Of a DNA stretch of 64,000 bases, positions 18,647-27,311 are shown in pieces. The stretch's first letter is position 1; each line of letters opens with the position of its first letter. The notes beneath the pieces were generated by a model. It had not been told where the DNA came from and did not search any database. It saw only the letters and a program-made list of their open reading frames with translations. The translations under genes and the position numbers were made by a program. Source of the DNA: Diaphorobacter sp. HDW4B (GTDB lineage: Bacteria; Pseudomonadota; Gammaproteobacteria; Burkholderiales; Burkholderiaceae_C); contig NZ_CP049905.1 in assembly GCF_011305535.1 (NCBI RefSeq), positions 3,284,001-3,348,000 on the forward strand, given 5' to 3'.

Positions 18647-20236
18647 ATGAAAGCAGTCACTCACGTCTTTGCCCCGGCCCTGAAGAGTCTGGCGGTGGCA
18701 ATTCCTTTTCTCTTCGCCTACACGCAGTCGCCGCTGACCAATTTCTGGCCACTGGTGGTCAGCGCCCTGTGCGGCTGGCTGATCGTGATGCTCAGCCTCG
18801 CACGCGTGAATCGCCCTGACGAGTTGCGCGTGGAGCTGGGCCGCAGCCTCGGCTGGGGGCTGATGCTGGCGGGCGCATTCGCCTCGGTGATCGGGCTGGT
18901 GCAGTTCTTCAAGGGCGATGTCGGGCTGTCGCCGTGGATTTATCAAAGCACGCTGGGCCAGGCCATTGGCAATGTGCGCCAGCGCAATCAGCAGGCGACG
19001 CTTTTGTTGATGAGCGCATTGGCGCTGCTGCTGTGCTCGTCGCACTGGCTGCGCAAGCACGAGCCCGAGCCTTTTGAAGCAGCCGATTCAAGTGCAGGTG
19101 CAGGCGAAAACCCATGGCTCACGGTTTTTGCCGCCGCCGCTCCGTGGCTGCTGGTGCTGCTGGCCATGGGCAGCGGCGTGACCGCGTCGCGCACGGGCGC
19201 GGTCGAATGGATGGCGCTGGTGGTGATGCTCTGGTTCTGGCGCAAGAGCGTGGGCCGACTCGGGCTGATTCTGGGCGTGGCCGGTCTGCTGGCCTATCTG
19301 TTGGCCGCGTGGCTGCTGCCCGAGCTGCTGCTGCGCTGGACCGGCGTGCAGATGGACGGCTTGTTCATGCGCGTGGCCGACACCTCGCACCGCTGCACAA
19401 GCCGCGTCACGCTGTGGACCAACATGGCCTATCTGATCGAGCAGCAACCGTGGACCGGCTGGGGTTGGGGCGAACTCGATTACGCGCACTACAGCACCTT
19501 GTTCCCCAGCGAGCGCTTTTGCGTGCTGCTGGACAACGCGCACAACCTGCCGCTGCATCTGGCGGTCGAGCTGGGTTTGCCGGTGGCGATCGCGTTCTGC
19601 CTGTTCGTTCTGTGGGCGGTCTGGCGCTTTAAGCCATGGCGCGAAACCGATGGCGCGCGCCAACTGGCATGGGGCATTCTGGCGCTGATCGGCATGCACA
19701 GCATGCTGGAGTTTCCGCTGTGGTACGGGCCGTTCCAACTCGTCGCCGTGCTGGCCATCGTGATTCTGATTCTGCCGGTGCGGCCCGTGAAGCTGACTCC
19801 CGCAACGGCCACGCGGTGGCAGGTGGGTCTGCTGGTGGTGTGCGTTGCCTGGGTGGCAGGAGCGTACTTGATCAGCAGTGATTTCCGCCGCATGGCCGCG
19901 CTCTACCAGTTGCCGCAGCATCGCGAGGCGCAGTGGCGTAGTCTTACGGCGCGCGAGGTCAGCGAGACCTCGGATTTTTTCACCAATCAGGCCGAATTCG
20001 CGTGGCTCACCACCACCACGGTGACCGCCGACAACGCCGTGCAGATGCATGCCATGGCGCGCCGCATGCTGCACTATTCACCCGAGCCGCGCGTGATCAC
20101 CAAACTGATCGACAGCTCCAGAATTCTGGGCATGACCGGCGAGGTCAACGAGCAGATGGCGCTGTTCGAGATCGCTTATCCCGAGCCTTACAAGGCTTTT
20201 GTGGCCAAGCAACCCCTGCCTGCCTCAACGCATTGA
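18647..20236 (+). CDS. PglL-type O-oligosaccharyltransferase / Wzy-ligase family membrane protein
   Basis: 529 residues with about ten to twelve hydrophobic segments and a soluble C-terminal tail. GNVRQRNQQATLLLMSAL matches the RPN-type loop near the N-terminus of PglL enzymes. The periplasmic loop contains GWGWGELDYAHYS and DNAHNLPLHLAVELG (Wzy_C ligase core). EFPLWYGPFQ is typical of the PglL/TfpO branch, and the C-terminal tail matches the Wzy_C_2 region. Such enzymes move a lipid-linked glycan onto Ser/Thr of pilins or other exported proteins. No pilin or glycan cluster is adjacent, so the acceptor is unknown. An O-antigen ligase is the main alternative. Confidence 0.82.
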   Translation: MKAVTHVFAPALKSLAVAIPFLFAYTQSPLTNFWPLVVSALCGWLIVMLSLARVNRPDELRVELGRSLGWGLMLAGAFASVIGLVQFFKGDVGLSPWIYQSTLGQAIGNVRQRNQQATLLLMSALALLLCSSHWLRKHEPEPFEAADSSAGAGENPWLTVFAAAAPWLLVLLAMGSGVTASRTGAVEWMALVVMLWFWRKSVGRLGLILGVAGLLAYLLAAWLLPELLLRWTGVQMDGLFMRVADTSHRCTSRVTLWTNMAYLIEQQPWTGWGWGELDYAHYSTLFPSERFCVLLDNAHNLPLHLAVELGLPVAIAFCLFVLWAVWRFKPWRETDGARQLAWGILALIGMHSMLEFPLWYGPFQLVAVLAIVILILPVRPVKLTPATATRWQVGLLVVCVAWVAGAYLISSDFRRMAALYQLPQHREAQWRSLTAREVSETSDFFTNQAEFAWLTTTTVTADNAVQMHAMARRMLHYSPEPRVITKLIDSSRILGMTGEVNEQMALFEIAYPEPYKAFVAKQPLPASTH

Positions 20237-20254
20237 ACAGGCGCATTCAGTCGG

Positions 20255-20839
20255 TCAGACCAGATCACAGAAGCGGATCACGTCGTCCACGTGGCACTCG
20301 AAGTTGCTGAGTGCGTGGTCGCCGCCTTCGAGAATGTGCAGTTCGGCTTTCGCATAACGCTCGGCCATCTCGTGCCAATCAAGCAGTTCGTCACCCTTGG
20401 CGATGATGGCCATCTCGGGTGCTGCGGGCGGCAGGTGGCGCACGTCGAGCGCCTTGAGCTCATCGACGAAATGCGGCTGAAAGTAGAAATGCTCGTTCGG
20501 ATTGTGCCAGGCGGTCTGGTCGCCGATGTGGCGTTCCAGATCGCGCGCCGGATTGACGGCAGGGTTGAGCATCACGCTCCTGCACTTCATGTGCTGCGCG
20601 AACCAGCTCGCGTAGAAACCGCCGAGCGACGAGCCGATCACCGCCGTCGATTCGCGTGGCCAGTGGCTGGTGCCTTCTGACACCATGGCCATCGCCTCGG
20701 CGGGCGAGGGCGGCAGTTGCGGGCACCAGAAATGCACTTGCGGATGCGTGCGCGTTACATGAGCGGCAGTCATTTGCGCTTTGGCGGAGCGGGGCGATGA
20801 ACGGAAACCGTGCAGATAGAGCAGATGCGTTGTGGGCAT
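20255..20839 (-). CDS. YqiA-like alpha/beta-hydrolase (esterase)
   Basis: 194 residues starting MPTTHLLYLHGFRSSP. The HGF oxyanion motif is followed by the nucleophile elbow GSSLGGFYASW (Ser). Acid and base candidates are in KGDELLDWHEM and GGDHALSNFE. This is the layout of the YqiA/UPF0227 esterases, which hydrolyse short acyl esters. The physiological substrate is unknown. The gene is convergent with the PglL-type gene (18 bp between stops) and divergent from rodA. The in-frame extension to 21067 overlaps rodA and is not used. Confidence 0.88.
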   Translation of the reverse strand: MPTTHLLYLHGFRSSPRSAKAQMTAAHVTRTHPQVHFWCPQLPPSPAEAMAMVSEGTSHWPRESTAVIGSSLGGFYASWFAQHMKCRSVMLNPAVNPARDLERHIGDQTAWHNPNEHFYFQPHFVDELKALDVRHLPPAAPEMAIIAKGDELLDWHEMAERYAKAELHILEGGDHALSNFECHVDDVIRFCDLV

Positions 20840-20948
20840 GGAAAAGGTCTGGAGGTGCGCGCAATGCGACAGTTGTTTACGCACACATATCCAGTGATTC
20901 TGCACCCGACATGAAGGGTTGTGCGCCGCGCTGGGATAATCGCGCGCC

Positions 20949-22118
20949 ATGTCTGCCGTTTTCGACAAACCAACGCTGCTCCAGCGTGTCATGCCCCTGC
21001 TGCGCGGGTTCGATTGGCCGTTGATCGCTCTTTTGCTGATCCTCACGTCCATCGGGCTCACGGCCATGTATTCGTCGGGTTATGACCATGGCACGCGCTT
21101 CATGGATCACGGCCGCAACATTCTGCTGGCCGCAGGCATTCTGTTCTGCGTCTCGCAGGTGCCGCCACAAAAGCTCATGGCGCTGGCCGTGCCGCTCTAT
21201 ACGTTGGGCGTGGCGCTGCTGGTGGCGGTGGCGCTGTTCGGCATCACCAAGAAGGGGGCGCAGCGCTGGATCAACGTGGGCGTGGTGATTCAGCCCAGCG
21301 AGCTGCTCAAGATCGCCACGCCGCTGATGCTGGCCTGGTGGTTCCAGAAGCGCGAAGGCCAATTGCGCGCGCTCGATTTCGTGGTCGCCGTGATCTTGCT
21401 GATGATTCCCGTGGGGCTGATCATGAAGCAGCCCGACCTGGGCACCTCGCTGCTGGTGATGGCGGCGGGCCTGTCGGTGATCTTCTTTGCCGGACTGCCG
21501 TGGCGGCTCGTGATTCCTCCGGTACTGATCGGCGCGGTCGGCATTTTCCTGATCGTCTGGTACGAGCCGCAACTGTGCGCCGATGGCGTGCGCTGGCCCG
21601 TTCTGCACGACTACCAGCAGCAACGCATCTGCACGCTGCTCGACCCCACGCGCGACCCGCTGGGCAAGGGCTTCCACATCATTCAGGGCATGATCGCCAT
21701 CGGCTCGGGCGGCGTCTGGGGCAAGGGCTTCATGGCGGGCACGCAGACCCACCTCGAATTCATTCCCGAGCGCACGACCGACTTCATCTTCGCCGCATTC
21801 TCCGAAGAGTTCGGCCTGGTCGGCAACATCGCGCTGATCATCAGCTTTCTGCTGCTGGTCTGGCGGGGCCTCGCGATCGCAGTGGGCGCGACCTCGCTGT
21901 TTGGCCGCCTGATGGCCGGTGCCGTCTCGATGATCTTCTTCACCTACGCCTTCGTGAACATGGGCATGGTCAGCGGCATCCTCCCGGTCGTCGGCGTGCC
22001 GCTGCCTTTCGTGAGCTACGGCGGCACGGCCATGGTGACGCTGGGTCTCGCGCTCGGCGTGTTGATGTCGGTAGCCAGATCCCAGAACCAGCCCTCGCAA
22101 GCCCCACAAGAGAACTGA
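20949..22118 (+). CDS. rodA: Rod-shape SEDS glycosyltransferase RodA
   Basis: Polytopic inner-membrane peptidoglycan polymerase of the elongasome, working with PBP2. It is 389 residues with about ten transmembrane helices. SEDS motifs: QRWINVGVVIQPSELLKI, MKQPDLGTSLLVM, IIQGMIAIGSGGVWGKG, HLEFIPERTTDFIFA (catalytic region) and LPVVGVPLPFVSYGGTAMV. Its usual partners mreBCD and mrdA are not in the window, so rodA stands apart from them here. GATAAT at 20935-20940 ends eight bases before the ATG and no Shine-Dalgarno is present, so the message may be leaderless. Confidence 0.96.
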   Translation: MSAVFDKPTLLQRVMPLLRGFDWPLIALLLILTSIGLTAMYSSGYDHGTRFMDHGRNILLAAGILFCVSQVPPQKLMALAVPLYTLGVALLVAVALFGITKKGAQRWINVGVVIQPSELLKIATPLMLAWWFQKREGQLRALDFVVAVILLMIPVGLIMKQPDLGTSLLVMAAGLSVIFFAGLPWRLVIPPVLIGAVGIFLIVWYEPQLCADGVRWPVLHDYQQQRICTLLDPTRDPLGKGFHIIQGMIAIGSGGVWGKGFMAGTQTHLEFIPERTTDFIFAAFSEEFGLVGNIALIISFLLLVWRGLAIAVGATSLFGRLMAGAVSMIFFTYAFVNMGMVSGILPVVGVPLPFVSYGGTAMVTLGLALGVLMSVARSQNQPSQAPQEN

Positions 22119-22189
22119 TTTCCCAAAGGCTGTTGGTTTTCAAACAGCGCACGGTGCAGCAAGCAGGGCGCCCGAACCCCAGCCACAAT

Positions 22190-22281
22190 GGTGAGATAGC
22201 CCTTCAGGCTAGGCGTCGAAGGCGCGGACAGTACTTTTGTACGGCAAGCCTTTGCAACGACGCATGAAGGGCTATATCGCC
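22190..22281 (-). repeat. ~95 bp cruciform repeat, copy 2
   Basis: Outer arms ATAGCCCTTCA and TGAAGGGCTAT, with central GTAC...GTAC. It lies between rodA and tldD in reverse orientation to copy 1. Paired changes relative to copy 1 keep the stem. Confidence 0.85.
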
Positions 22282-22321
22282 ACCTCCAAACGAACAGCGA
22301 GCCCCCTCTACAATGAGCAAG

Positions 22322-23782
22322 ATGATCTCCCGCGAACCTACCATTGAACGATTGGCCATTGCTCGTCAGCTGCTGCTGGAGCCCTTTGGCCTCGACGAAT
22401 CCCACCTGACCCGCGCGCTGGCGGAAATCCGCGCGCACCAGGTGGATGACGCCGATCTCTACTTCCAGTACACCCGCAGCGAAGGCTGGAGTCTGGAAGA
22501 AGGCATCGTCAAGACCGGCTCGTTCAGCATCGACCAGGGTGTCGGCGTGCGTGCGGTGAGCGGCGAGAAGACGGCCTTTGCCTATTCCGACGACATCTCC
22601 GAAGCCTCGCTGCTCGACGCGGCGCGCACCGTACGCTCGATTGCCTCGGTCGCCAAGTCGGCACGCACCAAGGTGGGCGCACGCAAGATCGCGCAAAGCC
22701 GTTCGCTCTATCCCGAGCTCGACCCCATCGCGACCATGGACAGCACGGCCAAGGTGCAATTGCTCGAGCGCGCCGAAAAGCTCGCCCGTTCCAAGGACCC
22801 GCGCGTGGTGCAGGTCATGGCCGGTCTGGCGGGCGAATATGACGTGGTGCTGGTCGCTCGCGCTGACGGCACGCTGGCCGCTGACGTGCGCCCGCTGGTG
22901 CGCATGTCGATCACCGTGATCGCCGAACAGAACGGTCGCCGCGAAGTCGGCTCGGCGGGCGGCGGCGGTCGCTTCGGGCTGGATTATTTCGATGACGAAC
23001 TGGTTCATCAGTATGTGAGCGAAGCGGTGAACGCAGCGCTCGTGAATCTGGAATCGCGTCCTGCGCCGGCGGGCGAGATGACCGTGGTGCTTGGCCCCGG
23101 CTGGCCCGGCGTGCTGCTGCACGAAGCGGTCGGTCACGGCCTTGAAGGCGACTTCAACCGCAAGGGCTCGAGCGCGTTCAGCGGCCGCATCGGCGAACGC
23201 GTGGCGGCCAAGGGCGTCACCGTGCTGGACGACGGCACCATCGCCGACCGCCGCGGCTCGCTCAATGTGGACGACGAGGGCCATGCCACGCAGAAGAACG
23301 TGCTGATCGAGGACGGCATTCTCAAGGGCTACATTCAGGACTCGATGAACGCGCGCCTGATGAAGACCAAGCCCACGGGCAATGGTCGCCGCGAGAGCTA
23401 CGCGCACATTCCCATGCCGCGCATGACCAACACCTACATGCTGAGTGGCGACAAGGACCCGCAGGAAATCGTCGCCTCCATCAAGAAGGGCCTGTACGCC
23501 ACCAACTTCGGCGGCGGTCAGGTGGACATCACCAGTGGCAAGTTCGTGTTCTCCGCGAGCGAGGCCTACTGGGTCGAAAACGGCAAGATCCTGTATCCGG
23601 TCAAGGGGGCGACGATTGTCGGCAGCGGTCCTGAATCACTCAAAAAAGTGAGCATGATCGGCAATGACATGAAACTCGACAGCGGCGTCGGCACTTGCGG
23701 CAAGGAAGGCCAGAGCGTGCCGGTGGGCGTCGGTCAGCCGACCATGCGCATCGACGGTCTGACCGTCGGCGGCACGGCCTGA
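22322..23782 (+). CDS. tldD: Metalloprotease TldD
   Basis: Zinc protease subunit of the TldD/TldE complex, which degrades unfolded peptides and matures microcin-type peptides in E. coli. The zinc motif HEAVGHGLEGD (HExxxH) and the glycine-rich C-terminus (ATIVGSGPESLKKVSMIGNDM) identify it. With the ATG at 22322 it has 486 residues, and an ATG at 22313 would add three. I prefer 22322 because TACAAT (22309-22314) overlaps the first ATG and places the transcript start at about 22321, leaderless. tldE (pmbA) is not next to it. The aroG attenuator region begins right after its stop. Confidence 0.95.
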   Translation: MISREPTIERLAIARQLLLEPFGLDESHLTRALAEIRAHQVDDADLYFQYTRSEGWSLEEGIVKTGSFSIDQGVGVRAVSGEKTAFAYSDDISEASLLDAARTVRSIASVAKSARTKVGARKIAQSRSLYPELDPIATMDSTAKVQLLERAEKLARSKDPRVVQVMAGLAGEYDVVLVARADGTLAADVRPLVRMSITVIAEQNGRREVGSAGGGGRFGLDYFDDELVHQYVSEAVNAALVNLESRPAPAGEMTVVLGPGWPGVLLHEAVGHGLEGDFNRKGSSAFSGRIGERVAAKGVTVLDDGTIADRRGSLNVDDEGHATQKNVLIEDGILKGYIQDSMNARLMKTKPTGNGRRESYAHIPMPRMTNTYMLSGDKDPQEIVASIKKGLYATNFGGGQVDITSGKFVFSASEAYWVENGKILYPVKGATIVGSGPESLKKVSMIGNDMKLDSGVGTCGKEGQSVPVGVGQPTMRIDGLTVGGTA

Positions 23783-23817
23783 TTCCAACGTCATCGAAAT
23801 CACCAATCAAAAAAAGC

Positions 23818-23847
23818 TTGTTGCGTCGCACCAAAAAGTGCTACATT
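23818..23847 (+). promoter_or_regulatory. Promoter of the aroG leader
   Basis: TTGTTG (23818-23823) and TACATT (23842-23847) are separated by 18 bp. Transcription would start near 23854, only two bases before the leader-peptide ATG. Confidence 0.6.
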
Positions 23848-23855
23848 GACTCTCT

Positions 23856-23933
23856 ATGCAAGTTCGTAGCTCGTTTTACTTTTACTTTTGGTTCTCGTCC
23901 AAGGCGGATGAGAGGCAACTGCGTGCACGATAA
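23856..23933 (+). CDS. Aromatic amino acid leader peptide of aroG (25 aa)
   Basis: The short frame reads MQVRSSFYFYFWFSSKADER plus five residues and then TAA. Codons 7-13 are TTT TAC TTT TAC TTT TGG TTC, so seven aromatic residues in a row include Phe, Tyr and Trp. It sits between a promoter and an intrinsic terminator upstream of DAHP synthase, the first enzyme of the aromatic pathway. This is the arrangement of ribosome-mediated attenuators: ribosome stalling at scarce aminoacyl-tRNAs would cover 23893-23900 and free 23903-23913. No Shine-Dalgarno is present, and a leaderless start is implied. The composition could not plausibly arise by chance in this position. Confidence 0.88.
   Translation: MQVRSSFYFYFWFSSKADERQLRAR
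23893..23913 (+). promoter_or_regulatory. Attenuator 1:2 (pause) hairpin overlapping the leader peptide
   Basis: TCTCGTCC (23893-23900) pairs with GGATGAGA (23906-23913) as an 8-bp stem with one G-U wobble. It begins at the last aromatic codon. Strand 2 includes GGCGG (23903-23907), which can instead pair with CCGCC (23960-23964) of the terminator, giving an antiterminator. Confidence 0.6.
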
Positions 23934-23954
23934 ATAAGCAAGCAAGTTCTCCCA

Positions 23955-23995
23955 AAAAACCGCCGAAGCTGAAAAGCCCGGCGGTTTTTGTTTTT
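23955..23995 (+). terminator. Attenuator terminator of aroG
   Basis: AAAAACCGCCG (23955-23965) and CGGCGGTTTTT (23979-23989) form the stem, followed by GTTTTT. It lies 21 bp after the leader-peptide stop and 70 bp before aroG, where a plain terminator for tldD would be one explanation. The aromatic leader peptide just upstream argues for regulated termination. Confidence 0.88.
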
Positions 23996-24065
23996 CCGGC
24001 ACCTTCTTTTTTCGCAACGTTTTCCTTTCAGACAATCAACCCAACATTCCACGAGGACGCAATTC

Positions 24066-25187
24066 ATGACTGCCAATGTCTCTCCATCCGCTGATGCCTG
24101 GTACCGCAACGTCGAAAAAACCAGCGCTACCGACGACAACCGCATCAAGGACATCACCATGTTGCCTCCTCCGGAACATTTGATTCGCTTCTTCCCCATC
24201 AGCGGAACCGAAGTGGAAACGCTGATCAGCAACACCCGCCAGACCATCCAGAAGATCATGTCGGGCGAAGACGACCGTCTGCTGGTCATCATCGGCCCCT
24301 GCTCGATCCACGACCCGGCCGCCGCCATCGAATACGCCAAGAAGCTCAAGGCCGTGCGCGAGCAGTACAAGGACACGCTGGAAATCGTGATGCGTGTGTA
24401 CTTCGAGAAGCCACGCACCACCGTCGGCTGGAAGGGCCTGATCAACGATCCGTACCTGGACGGCAGCTACCGCATCGACGAAGGCTTGCGCATCGCACGC
24501 CAACTGCTCATCGACATCAACCGCCTGGGCATTCCCGCGGGCAGCGAATTCCTCGACGTGATCTCGCCTCAGTACATCGGCGACCTGATCAGCTGGGGTG
24601 CCATCGGCGCACGCACAACCGAAAGCCAGGTCCACCGCGAACTGGCCTCGGGCATCTCTGCGCCCATCGGTTTCAAGAACGGCACGGACGGCAACATCCG
24701 CATCGCCACCGACGCGATCCAGTCGGCCAGCCGTGGTCACCACTTCCTGTCGGTGCACAAGAACGGCCAGGTCGCCATCGTGCACACCAGCGGCAATCAG
24801 GACTGCCACGTCATCCTGCGCGGCGGCAAGACGCCGAACTATGACGCCGACCATGTCGCCGCCGCCTGCAAGGACCTGGAAGCCGCTGGCCTCAAGCCCA
24901 CGCTGATGGTCGACTGCAGCCACGCGAATTCGAGCAAGCAGCACGAAAAGCAGCGCGATGTCGCCCGCGACATCGGTCAGCAGATCGCTGGGGGTTCCAA
25001 GTCGGTGTTCGGCGTGATGATCGAAAGCCATCTCCACGCTGGCGCGCAGAAGTTCACGCCGGGCAAGGATGTGCCATCCGCGCTGGAATACGGCAAGAGC
25101 ATCACCGATGCGTGCCTGGGCTGGGACGATTCGCTCGCGACAATGGCTGAATTGTCGTCCGCCGTACAGACTCGCCGAGGCGCTTGA
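24066..25187 (+). CDS. aroG: 3-deoxy-7-phosphoheptulonate (DAHP) synthase, type I
   Basis: Condenses phosphoenolpyruvate and erythrose 4-phosphate, the entry step to Phe, Tyr and Trp. The product is 373 residues (E. coli AroG 350). Key segments are LLVIIGPCSIHDP (metal Cys), YFEKPRTTVGWKGLINDP, GARTTESQVHRELASG, LRGGKTPNYD and MVDCSHANSSKQH (metal and PEP ligands). The ATG at 24066 is preceded by ACGAGGAC. The frame extends upstream through the terminator and must start at 24066. Expression should be governed by the aromatic leader-peptide attenuator at 23818-23995. Which amino acid feedback-inhibits this isozyme cannot be read here. Confidence 0.96.
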   Translation: MTANVSPSADAWYRNVEKTSATDDNRIKDITMLPPPEHLIRFFPISGTEVETLISNTRQTIQKIMSGEDDRLLVIIGPCSIHDPAAAIEYAKKLKAVREQYKDTLEIVMRVYFEKPRTTVGWKGLINDPYLDGSYRIDEGLRIARQLLIDINRLGIPAGSEFLDVISPQYIGDLISWGAIGARTTESQVHRELASGISAPIGFKNGTDGNIRIATDAIQSASRGHHFLSVHKNGQVAIVHTSGNQDCHVILRGGKTPNYDADHVAAACKDLEAAGLKPTLMVDCSHANSSKQHEKQRDVARDIGQQIAGGSKSVFGVMIESHLHAGAQKFTPGKDVPSALEYGKSITDACLGWDDSLATMAELSSAVQTRRGA

Positions 25188-25264
25188 GTGGACAATGGTG
25201 GATCGAAGAAGAGTCGGGGCAAGTCCCCGGCGCTGACAATTGAATCCACCAGAGGTGTACAGCT

Positions 25265-25576
25265 ATGCGCAGTGAAGTCACAGTGATCGTCAGTCCCGAA
25301 CAGGAATACCGCATCGACCTGGAGGGCGTCGCGCCCTTGTCCAACGAAGAAGCGCGTCGCTGGCTGGACTCGGAATTTGTGCGTCTGGACTGCGAACCGC
25401 TGCGCCCCAGCGGCAAGGTGCTGCTGGCCGACAAGGTTTTGGTAGTGGCAGCGAGCGCAGGCAACGCGTCGCTGGCCGATGCCGAGTGGTCGAAGCAGTT
25501 CGCGCGTGCGGCCAAGGCGGCGCTGGAACGCGAGGCCGTGCGCATCGACATTCCTGCGATGGCGGTGACTTTCTGA
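25265..25576 (+). CDS. Conserved-looking 103-residue protein of unknown function
   Basis: MRSEVTVIVSPEQEYRIDLE starts a soluble, acidic protein with no signal peptide, membrane segment or recognisable motif. It has the GC-rich third-position codon use of its neighbours and starts 77 bp after aroG with no terminator between them. The two are therefore probably one transcript under the aroG attenuator, ending at the terminator at 25606-25632. Its association with DAHP synthase hints at a link to aromatic metabolism, but I cannot assign a family. Confidence 0.75.
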   Translation: MRSEVTVIVSPEQEYRIDLEGVAPLSNEEARRWLDSEFVRLDCEPLRPSGKVLLADKVLVVAASAGNASLADAEWSKQFARAAKAALEREAVRIDIPAMAVTF

Positions 25577-25605
25577 TTTCGGATTGAACCGGAAATGACA
25601 GACAG

Positions 25606-25632
25606 ACAAACGGCGCCTTGAGCGCCGTTTGT
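25606..25632. terminator. Bidirectional terminator between aroG operon and mpl
   Basis: ACAAACGGCGC (25606-25616) and GCGCCGTTTGT (25622-25632) form a perfect 11-bp stem with a 5-nt loop between convergent genes. GTTTTG follows on the plus strand. Confidence 0.88.
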
Positions 25633-25661
25633 GTTTTGAGCTGGCCTCTTTACGGCCCGTT

Positions 25662-27071
25662 TTACTTGGCGAGCGCCGTCAGCAGCTTGGCGTGAATGCC
25701 GCCAAAACTGCCGTTGCTCATGCAGACGATGTGATCCCCGGGACGCGCCTCGGCCTTGAGCTGGGCGATCAGCGTGTCGATGTCGGCAGCCACATGCGCG
25801 CGCGCGCCAAGCGGCGACAGCGCTTCCGCCGCATCCCAATCCAGCCCTGCCGTGTGGCAGAACGACTGATCGGCCGACTCCAGCGCCCACGGCAGTTGCG
25901 ATTTCATGGTGCCGAGCTTCATGGTGTTGCTGCGAGGCTCGAAGGCGGCGAGGATGCGGGCATCTTTGCCGACCACGCGGCGCAGGCCGTCGAGTGTGGT
26001 GCGCAGGGCCGTGGGGTGGTGCGCGAAATCATCGTAGACGGCAATCCCGTTCACCGTGCCGCGCAACTCCATGCGGCGCTTGACGTTCTGGAATTTGCCG
26101 AGCGCTTCGGCGGCTTGCGCGGGCGTCACGCCCACGTGCTCTGCGGCGGCGATGGCGGCCAGAGCGTTGAGCTGGTTGTGCACGCCGCTCAATTCCCACT
26201 TCACATGTGCGACGGGCTTGCCGCGATGCAGCACATCGAAATCGCTGGGCTCGCCCACGGCGCTGAAATCGCTGACCGCATCGCCGAAACTCGCCACCTC
26301 GCTCCAGCAGCCCGTGTGCAGCACGCGGGTGAGGCTTTCTTCGAGCGCGTTGACCACGACGCGTCCCGTCGATGGCACGGTACGCACGAGGTGGTGGAAC
26401 TGGCGCTCGATGGCAGCGAGATCGTCGAAGATGTCGGCGTGATCGAATTCCAGATTGTTCAGCACGGCGGTGCGCGGGCGGTAATGCACGAACTTGCTGC
26501 GTTTGTCGAAGAACGCTGTGTCGTATTCATCGGCCTCGATCACAAACAGCGGGGCCTGGCCTTGCTGCGCGGCACCCCATTCGTGCGATGGAGGTTGGCC
26601 CAGACGGGCGGAGACACCAAAGTTCAGCGGCACCCCGCCGACCAGAAAACCGGGCTCGCGACCTGCGTGCTCCAGAATCCAGGCGAGCATGGAGGTCGTC
26701 GTGGTCTTGCCGTGGGTGCCGGCGATGGCCAGCACATGGCGGCCTTGCAGCACGTTTTCGGCCAGCCATTGCGGGCCGCTGATGTAGGGCGCTCCGGCAT
26801 CCAGAATGGCTTCCATCAGCGGAAACTTGGGGCTGCCGTCAGCCAGACGTGCGCGGCTCACGACGTTGCCGATCACGAAAACATCGGGCTTGAGTGCGAG
26901 CTGCTCGGCGCTGTAGCCTTCGATCAGATCGATGCCGAGCGCACGCAGTTGGTCGCTCATGGGCGGGTAGACACCCGCGTCGCAACCCGTCACGCGATGA
27001 CCCGCTTCCCGGGCCAGTGCTGCCACGCCACCCATGAAGGTGCCGCAAATCCCCAGAATATGTATGTGCAT
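25662..27071 (-). CDS. mpl: UDP-MurNAc:tripeptide ligase Mpl (murein recycling)
   Basis: Mur-family ligase that rejoins recycled L-Ala-gamma-D-Glu-meso-Dap to UDP-MurNAc. The product is 469 residues. N-terminal MHIHILGICGTFMGGVAAL and GCDAGVYPPMSDQL are typical of Mpl (MurC has GIGGxGM instead). The ATP loop is [14 protein letters not shown], with VIEADEYDTAFFDKRSKF and YDDFAHHPTA following. It works in the same pathway as ampD at 40058, which releases the tripeptide from anhydro-muropeptides. It is transcribed alone and converges on the aroG operon. Confidence 0.96.
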   Translation of the reverse strand: MHIHILGICGTFMGGVAALAREAGHRVTGCDAGVYPPMSDQLRALGIDLIEGYSAEQLALKPDVFVIGNVVSRARLADGSPKFPLMEAILDAGAPYISGPQWLAENVLQGRHVLAIAGTHGKTTTTSMLAWILEHAGREPGFLVGGVPLNFGVSARLGQPPSHEWGAAQQGQAPLFVIEADEYDTAFFDKRSKFVHYRPRTAVLNNLEFDHADIFDDLAAIERQFHHLVRTVPSTGRVVVNALEESLTRVLHTGCWSEVASFGDAVSDFSAVGEPSDFDVLHRGKPVAHVKWELSGVHNQLNALAAIAAAEHVGVTPAQAAEALGKFQNVKRRMELRGTVNGIAVYDDFAHHPTALRTTLDGLRRVVGKDARILAAFEPRSNTMKLGTMKSQLPWALESADQSFCHTAGLDWDAAEALSPLGARAHVAADIDTLIAQLKAEARPGDHIVCMSNGSFGGIHAKLLTALAK

Positions 27072-27311
27072 GCAGCGATTCTACGAGTTGCGGATGGACC
27101 CTTGCCAAGGACTGCTATTGGGGGCTCTTGCGCTAGAAAATAGGTAGCTGAATGTGAGTTCGGCGAAGGTGTTCGCTTGCAGGATGTCACGCGATATTTC
27201 GGGTATTGGCATTGGAGCGACAATGTCCTCGAGCGCCGATTCCATATTTCAGTTTCCATTTTTCGTTTCCAACCATTGCGTGGACGATGCGCTCAGAACA
27301 GGATGGCCGCC

